64,000 bases of DNA from contig JBBMNZ010000054.1 of NCBI GenBank assembly GCA_037954325.1, positions 137,501 to 201,500 of the forward strand, in the 5' to 3' direction. The notes under the pieces were generated by a model. That model ran no database searches, was not told where the DNA came from, and saw only the letters and a list, made by a program, of their open reading frames with translations. Shown piece after piece: positions 55,991-64,000 of the stretch. The DNA comes from Fistularia commersonii. Taxonomy: Eukaryota > Chordata > Actinopteri > Syngnathiformes > Fistulariidae. The translations under genes and the position numbers were made by a program. Positions within the stretch are counted from its first letter, which is position 1; the number at the start of each line of letters is the position of its first letter.

Positions 55991-57916
55991 GTTTTTAATT
56001 GAACATAAATAGTACACACAAATATACAAATGTACAAATAAACATGGCAAGGTAGAACTGAATGTCAATGAAACAACCAGGGATGAGGAAGCAACGGACA
56101 TAAGGACATTTGTTCTGTATGTAATCAGAAGTTAATAGTGTTAACGGTTTGTGAGAAATTTACAGTGCTAGACAAAAAAAAGAAATTAAAAGGAAATAAT
56201 TAAATCAATAGATAGACAAATAAAAAATTAAAACGAAAAAAAAATTGCAAGGGGAATATAACATGTAATTAAGTTGTTGTTTTTTTTTTTCCAAAAAAAA
56301 GGAATCTCAGACATGGGTAACTGTATATTTTTTAGTTTTTGGATTTTTCCATAAGTTTTAAGGATTTTTTTTTATAATTCAAAATCGTTTATGAAGAAAT
56401 TAAAATTTGGGGAGCATTTTTGCATTCTGTTTTTGTGAATGAAGAACTTGGCCAGGCCTAAAAGAACATTGACATAGAGTTCATCTGTTATGTTGCTTAT
56501 AAGTAAACCAAATGTGATATCATCTTTTGAGAGGGAAACTGGTGATGAGGGAATGAGAATGAGAAAAAATATATGGTCAGTGGTTTCAATGTTGTCTTCA
56601 CAAAATGTACAAATATTATCTTCAAAAGTAAAGCGTACCCGCAATAATTCCTTAGATGGGTAGATGTCATTCATAATTTAGAAGTGGGTCTCTTCTTGCC
56701 TTGGGGGGTATGGGTAGAGTCAGACACATAGTTTGCAGCGTGGCAATCGATTCCTTATCAAATTTATTTCAAATATTATTTTTGTTTTGACGTCCAGGGA
56801 ACAAGTTTCCTGTGAAACATGTCCTAATAAAGGAGTTGCTGCACTTTCTGTCCAGAATTGAGATTCCCTGGAGTGATAGTCGGGGTAACTGTGGTTGTAC
56901 GGTTCGGTGCGTCATTATATTTTTGGTCAGGAATACAAATTGTCGAGGCAGTGCGTTTCGTGACTATATCAACTCTAATATGGGAGGCTTAAATCTGTGT
57001 GTAGTACAGAACTGTTCATAGTCTAGACGACTGCCATTGTCATCCATCAAGTCAATTATTGACCATATACCTTTCTCAAAGCATTCCTTGTAAAACAGAG
57101 GTTTGTTGCCACGCAGTACATATCTATTGTTCCAAATTATTGTACTGTGTGGTGAGAAATTGTGTACATATATCATTTTCCAGTATAATAGTATTTGTTT
57201 ATGGAACTCTGAAAATTGGACAGGAATCTTGTTGATATCCAAGTCAGAGATAAGTAGAAGACTTAGGCTGCCGACTATGTTGAATAAGTAGTTTGGAGTA
57301 CAATACCAGAAAGAATGATGATGTTTGATCCAGGATTTCAACCAGTTCACCTTCAATGTCCCATTCAGGCAGTCCAACTCTATCACTTTCAGCCCTCCTT
57401 CACTTGTTTCTTTCACCATATGAGAGTTTTTTAGATGGTGTGGTCTGTTCCTCCAGATAAAGTTGAAATTTATTTGGTTAATAGATTTTATGAGTTGATT
57501 TGGAGCAGCATTGGAATACACTGGGTATATACATCTGGATAAACATTCCATTTTAGTCAAATATATCGGGCCTAATATTGATAAATCTCTTTGGAGCAAT
57601 ATATTCAATTTAGCTTTACTTTGATTCAGTTTAGATTCAATGTTCCTGGATTGATTTAACTTTTGGTCCTTAGATAGGAAAATGCTCAAGTATTTTATTT
57701 CTGATTTGATAGGAACATTACTGATTTCCTTTAGTGGTGAGTCATGCAGCTCAAGAAGTTTGCATTTCTTTAAGTTTAATGACAATCCTGAAGCCTTGGA
57801 GAATGTTTTAATTTTTTCAACGCTTATTGGGACTTGATGTTCATTTTTCAAAACTAAGGTTGTGTCATCTGCCAGCAGGCTAATAACAATTTCTGTCCCC
57901 GACATTATTTCTGTCC
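55991..57916 (-). pseudogene. L1-type LINE, 5'-truncated, duplicate
   Basis: Counterpart of 50428-52349. The frame is open from the CA tract to about 56964, where a TAG interrupts (sequence differs at 56960-56970 from the other copies). The C-terminal CX2C block is at 56372-56674. Confidence 0.85.
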
Positions 57917-58330
<414 letters not shown>

Positions 58331-58522
58331 CACCGGCGTCCTACTGCCCCTAAACTTCCCATCCTCTGCCATTGAGAAGAGAAACATTACCTCCGCTCCT
58401 CCATTCCTCCGCTTCTCCGCTCCACCGCTCCTCCGCTCCTCCGCGATGGGCCCTGGTACCCCCCCCCATCTAAACAAACTCTCACACATACACACACGAA
58501 CACACTCACACAGACACAAAAA

Positions 58523-58565
<43 letters not shown>

Positions 58566-61500
58566 TAACTCATCTTAGCTGTGCTAATAGCATTAGCCGA
58601 AACGCATCCACAACCAAACAAACATTAGCTCATCCACTCATTCACATGTGTGTGCCCAATGGTCCGGCAGCTCCAATCATACTACCGGGTGATCTATGTC
58701 CGGAGAATGCTCACATTAGCCCGTCTAAGGGGTTCTTCTGCCCCCAAGCTTCCCCGCCTCTGAGAGAAGAAACATTACCTCCGCTCCTCTGCTCCTCCGC
58801 TTCTCAGCTCCACCGCTCCTCCGCGATGGGCCCTGGTACTCCCCCCCCTCCCCCCCACCTAAACAAACTCTCACACAAAATCACTCACACACACACAAAA
58901 ACACACAAACACACACACACACACATACACACACACCTGAACTTATCATAGCTGTGCTAATAGCATTAGCCGAAACGCATTCACAACCAAACAAACATTA
59001 GCTAAACCACTCATTCACATGTGTGTGCCCAATGGTACTCCCTGTCCACGACCCCCCCCCCCACCAAAAGAGCCTCTCACACACACACACACACACAAAG
59101 ACACTCACACACACACAGACACACACATAATCACATACACATACCTTAAGTCTTCATAGCTGTGCTAATAGCTTTAGCCGAAACGCATCCACAACCAAAC
59201 AAACATTAGCTCCTCCACTCATTCACATGTGTGTGCCCTGGTACTCCGTGTCCGCGACCCCCCCCCCCACCAAAACAAACTATCACACACATACACAAAG
59301 ACACTCACACACACACACACACTGACACACATACACACATTAAGTCATCATAGCTGTGCTAGTAGCATTAGCCGAACGCATCCACAACCAAACAAACATT
59401 AGCTCATCCACTCATTCACATGTGTGTGCCCAATGGTCCGCTTCTCCGCTCCACCGCTCCTCCACTATGGGCCCTGGTACTCCCGATCCGCCGGACTCAG
59501 GAGAATTAAGAATAAGAATCAGAACAACTTTATTAATCCCGAAGGAAATTGCAGTGCCAGAGTTAAAGAAAATATAACAGTAATAAATAATAAAAGAAAG
59601 GCAGAATTATAAATAAAAATAAACTATAAACTATAAAGTGTTTCAGTGAAACTATAGAGTGTCTTAGTAAGCACTGATAAAACTATAAGTGTCTTAGTAA
59701 CAAGTGGGGTAAGGAGTGCGCAATAGTATGATAGAAGGGAACATTATAGTGTAGCTGTTATGAGATGAGATGAAATATTGCACAATGTAGCTGTTATGAG
59801 ATGAAATATTGCACAGTTTCTGAATATTGCACAGAAATGAGATATTGCACATTTTTGTTTGTTTTTAAGTTAAAGATAGGTTTTTATGGTTGCCGGCGGC
59901 TGAATGGGACGTGCTTCTGCCCTCCATCCGCTCCACAGCTCATCCGCTCCAGGCCCAGCTACCCCCTGTCCGCGCCCCCCCCCCACCTAAACAAACTGTC
60001 ACACACATATACACAATCGCACACACAAACACACACACACACACACACAAGAACACACAAACACACAAGAACACACAAACACACAAACACACACACACAC
60101 ACACACACCTTAAGTCATCATACCTGTGCTAATAGCTCCCAAGCTTCCCCGCCTCTGAGAGGAGAAACAATACCTCCGCTACTCCGCTTCTCAGCTCCAC
60201 CGCTCCTCCGCTATGGGCCCTGGTAACCCCCCCACCTAAACACACTCACACACACACAAAAACACACAAACACACACACGCACACACACACACATACACA
60301 CACACAAACACACACACAAACACACCTTAACTCATCATAGCTGTGCTAATAGCATTAGCCGAAACGCATCCACGACCAAACAAACATTAGCTCATCCACT
60401 CATTCACATGTGTGTGCCCAATGGTCCGGGAGCTCCAATCATACGTCCGGGGGATCTATGTCCGGAGAATGTGAGCATTAGCCCGTCTAAGGGGTTCTTC
60501 TGCCCCCAAGCTTCCCCGCCTCTGAGAGAAGAAACATTACCTTCGCTCCTCTGCTCCTCCGCTTCTCAGCTCCACCGCTCCTCCGCTATGGGCCCTGGTA
60601 CTCCCCCTCCCCCCCCCCACCTAAACAAACTCTCACACAAAATCACTCACACACACACAAAAACACACAAACACACACACACACACATACACACACACAC
60701 CTTAACTCATCATAGCTGTGCTAATAGCTTTAGCCGAAACGCATCCACAACCAAACAAACATTAGCTCATCCACTCATTCACATGTGTGTGCCCTGGTAC
60801 TCCGTGTCCGCGACCCCCCCCCCCCCACCAAAACAAACTATCACACACATACACAAAGACACTCACACACACACACACACACTGACACACATACACACAT
60901 TAAGTCATCATAGTTGTGCCAATAGCATTAGCCGAAATGCCTCCACAACCAAACAAACATTAGCTCATCCACTCATTCACATGTGTGTGCCCAATGGTTC
61001 GCTTCTCCGCTCCACCGCTCCTCCGCTCCTCCGCTATGGGCCCTGGTACTCCCGATCCGCCGGACTCAGGAGAATTATGGGACGTGCCTTTGCCCTCCAT
61101 CCGCTCCACAGCTCATCCGCTCCAGGCCCAGCTACCCCCTGTCCGCGCCCCCCCCCACCTAAACAAATTGTCACACACATATACACAAACGCACACACAA
61201 ACACACACACACACACACACACAAGAACACACAACACACAAACACACAAACACACACACACACACACACACCTTAAGTCATCATACCTGTGCTAATAGCT
61301 CCCAAGATTCCCCGCCTCTGAGAGGAGAAACAATACCTCCGCTACTCCGCTCCTCCGCTTCTCAGCTCCACCGCTCCTCGGCTATGGGCCCTGGTACCCC
61401 CCCCCCCACCTAAACACACTCACTCACACACAAAAACACACAAACACACACACGCACACACACACACACATACACAAACACACCTTAACTCATCATAGCT

Positions 61501-61839
61501 GTGCTAATAGCATTAGCCGAAACGCATCCACTACCAAACAAACATTAGCTCATCCATTCATTCACATGTGTGTGCCCAATGGTCCGGGAGCTCCAATCAT
61601 ACGTCCGGGGGATCTATATCTGGAGAAGGCTCACAGTGGCTGGTCTAAAGCGTCCTACTGCCCCCAAACTTCCCATCCTCTACCTTTGAGAAGAGAAAAA
61701 TGACCTCCGCTCCTCCATTCCTCCGCTTCTCCGCTCCACCGCTCTTCCGCGATGGGCCTTGGTACCCCCCCTCCACCTAAACAAACTCTCACACACACAC
61801 ACATGACCACCCTCACACAGACACAAAAACAAACAAACA

Positions 61840-61874
<35 letters not shown>

Positions 61875-63849
61875 TAACTCATCATAGCTGTGCTAATAGC
61901 ATTAGCCGAAACGCATCCACAACCAAACAAACATTAGCTCATCCACTCATTCACATGTGTGTGCCCAATGGTCCGGGAGCTCCAATCATACGTTCGGGGG
62001 ATCTATGTCCGGAGAATGCTCACATTAGCCCGTCTAAGGGGTTCTGATGCCCCCAAGCTTCCCCGCCTCTGAGAGGAGAAACTATACGTCTGCTACTCCG
62101 CTCCTCCGCTCCTCCGCTTCTCAGCACCACTGCTCCTCCGCTTTGGGCCCTGGAATTCCCGAACCGCTGGACATAAGCGAATCAAGGCCGGGCATCTGCC
62201 CTCCTCCGCTCCTCAGCTCATCTGCTCGAGGCCCTGGTACTCCCTGTCCGCGACCCCCCCCCCCACCTAAACAAACTCACACACACACACACACACGAAC
62301 ACACACACAGACACACACACACACACACCTTAACTCATCTTAGCTGTGCTAATAGCATTAGCCGAAACGCATCCACAACCAAACAAACATTAGCTCATCC
62401 ACTCATTCACATGTGTGTGCCCAATGGTCCGGCAGCTCCAATCATACGACCGGGGGATCTATGTCCGGAGAATGCTCACATTAGCCCGTCTAAGGGGTTC
62501 TGCCCCCAAGCTTCCCCGCCTCTGAGAGAAGAAACATTACCTCCGCTCCTCCGCTCCTCCGCTCCTCCGCTTCTCAGCTCCACCGCTCCTCCGCTATGGG
62601 CCCTGGTACTCCCCCCCCCCACCTAAACAAACTCTCACACAAAATCACTCACACACACACAAAAACACACAAACACACACACACACACACATACACACAC
62701 ACCTTAACTCATCATAGCTGTGCTAATAGCATTAGCCGAAACGCATCCACAACCAAACAAACATTAGCTCATCCACTCATTCACATGTGTGTGCCCTATG
62801 GTACTCCCTGTCCGCGACCCCCCCCCACCAAAAGAGCCTCTCACACACACAAAGACACTCACACACACACAGACACACATATACACTCATACACACACCT
62901 TAAGTCTTCATAGCTGTGCTAATAGCTTTAGCCGAAACGCATCCACAACCAAACAAACATTAGCTCCTCCACTCATTCACATGTGTGTGCCCTGGTACTC
63001 CTTGTCCGTGACCCCCCCCCCCCCCCTACCAAAACAAACTATCACGCACATACACAAAGACACTCACACACACACACACACTGACACACATACACACATT
63101 AAGTCATGATAGCTGTGCTAATAGCATTAGCCGAAATGCATCCACAACCAAACAAACATTAGCTCATCCACTCATTCACATGTGTGTGCCCAATGGTCCG
63201 CTTCTCCGCTCCACCGCTCCTCCGCTATAGGCCCTGGTACTCCCGATCCACAAACACACACAAACACACACACACACACACAAGAACACAAAAACACACA
63301 AACACACAAACACCCACACACACACACACCTTAAGTCATCATAGCTGTGCTAATAGCATTAGCCGAAACGCATCCACAACCAAACAAACATTAGCTCGTC
63401 CACTCATTCAAATGTATGTGCCCAGAGGTCCTGGATCTCCGGTCATACGTCCGGGGCATCTAATTCCGGAGAAGGCTCACATTTGCCGGTCTAAGGGGTC
63501 CTGCTGCCCCCAAGCTTCCCCGCCTTTGAGAAGAGAAATATAATATCGCTCCTCCGCTCCTCCGCTTCTCAACACCTCCGCTCCTCCGCTATTGGCCCTG
63601 GTACTCCCGATCCTGCAAACTCAGGAGAATTGCGAGAGGTGCTTCTGCTCTCCTCCACTCCTCCGCTTCTCCGCTCCTCCGCTTTTCCGCTTTGGGCCCT
63701 GGAACTCCCGAACCGCTGGATATAAGGGAATCACGGGCTGGGCTTATGCCCTCCTCTGCTCCTCAGCTCATCCGCTCGAGGCCCTGGTACTCCCTGTCCG
63801 CGACCCCCCCCCACCTAAACAAACTCTCACACACACACACAGACACACT

Positions 63850-63883
<34 letters not shown>

Positions 63884-64000
63884 CACACCTTAACTCATCA
63901 TAGCCGTGCTAATAGCATTAGCCGAAACGCATCCACAACTAAACAAACATTAGCTCTTCCACTCATTCACATGTGTGTGCCCAATGGTCCGGGAGCTCCA
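58331..64000. repeat. Satellite A array with higher-order periodicity
   Basis: The landmark GCCGAAACGCATCCACAACC (with variants) recurs near 58594, 58968, 59176, 59370, 60357, 60733, 60940, 61515, 61904, 62359, 62735, 62931, 63126, 63360 and 63916. The spacing pattern of about 376, 207-196, 195 bp recurs, which suggests a higher-order unit of about 1.6-2.0 kb. Each unit has CTCCGCTCC modules, a C-run, a CA tract and the core. The array continues past the window end. Histidine/threonine-rich frames are repeat translations. Confidence 0.87.
59506..59890 (-). mobile_element. Probable LINE 3' end (Rex/L2-like), short insertion
   Basis: AT-rich, non-satellite DNA. On - its 3' end reads TTTCCTTCGGGATTAATAAAG followed by (TTCT/GATTCT)-like repeats, a tail common in fish non-LTR elements. 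The uninterrupted satellite site is at about 61060-61085, so it is an insertion of about 385 bp. The family is inferred from the tail only. Confidence 0.6.

Noticed and set aside
60408..61295. 295-codon open frame in the satellite array
   Set aside because: Spans several satellite A units and CA tracts; low complexity, no domain, frame not preserved between units.
58331..64000. CRISPR array
   Set aside because: Units are hundreds of bases long, variable in length and contain CA tracts; no short repeat/unique spacer structure and no cas genes, in a eukaryotic context.

Overview
The window looks like a transposon-dense, satellite-rich stretch of a vertebrate genome, most probably a teleost fish. 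The evidence is the mix of Ty1/copia elements, RTE/BovB-type, L1-type and CR1/L2/Rex-type LINEs, and a gamma-type retroviral envelope, embedded in CA-microsatellite and CTCCGCTCC-rich satellite DNA. I found no host protein-coding gene, tRNA, rRNA or CRISPR array. Almost every long reading frame is a transposon remnant or a translation of simple repeats.

Layout. 1-2189: pieces of repeats B, C and satellite A with L1 3' ends and LTR fragments. 2190-6663: one structurally complete Ty1/copia element (family I) with 156-bp LTRs, a 5-bp target duplication and a single uninterrupted gag-pol frame. 6664-8601: satellite A. 8602-22854 and 22855-37724: two direct copies of a segment of about 14-15 kb. 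In + strand order each copy holds: 3' LTR and RNase H remnant of copia family II (-); an RTE LINE (-) nested in family II; a tandem array of repeat D, LTR stub and copia family III RT remnants (-) with RTE tails and GAA tracts; family III integrase-to-gag remnants (-); a retroviral env remnant (+) with downstream LTR-like DNA; a CR1/Rex-like LINE fragment (-); the PBS and 222-bp LTR of family III (-); a 5'-truncated L1 (-); repeat B; and an L1 3' UTR. The second copy has one extra array unit of about 1.66 kb. 37725-49230: a copia family II element broken into two halves in opposite orientation. The 5' half is on - (37928-41490), the 3' half on + (47893-49230), and an inverted copy of the D/copia III/RTE array lies between them. 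49231-58330: two direct copies of an L1, repeat B and satellite A segment. 58331-64000: a satellite A array that shows higher-order periodicity and runs off the window.

The elements do not work together as a pathway; their order records nested insertion followed by duplication, unequal exchange and inversion. Points that stand out are: family II Gag appears to start inside its own 5' LTR and read through the primer-binding site; three copia leaders carry a PBS matching the anticodon arm of initiator tRNA-Met; satellite A, repeat B and repeat D share a core of about 105 bp; and the copia III remnants include a mosaic copy best explained by unequal crossing-over. Boundaries between repeats were judged by eye and are generally good to about 10-50 bp unless a target duplication fixes them.
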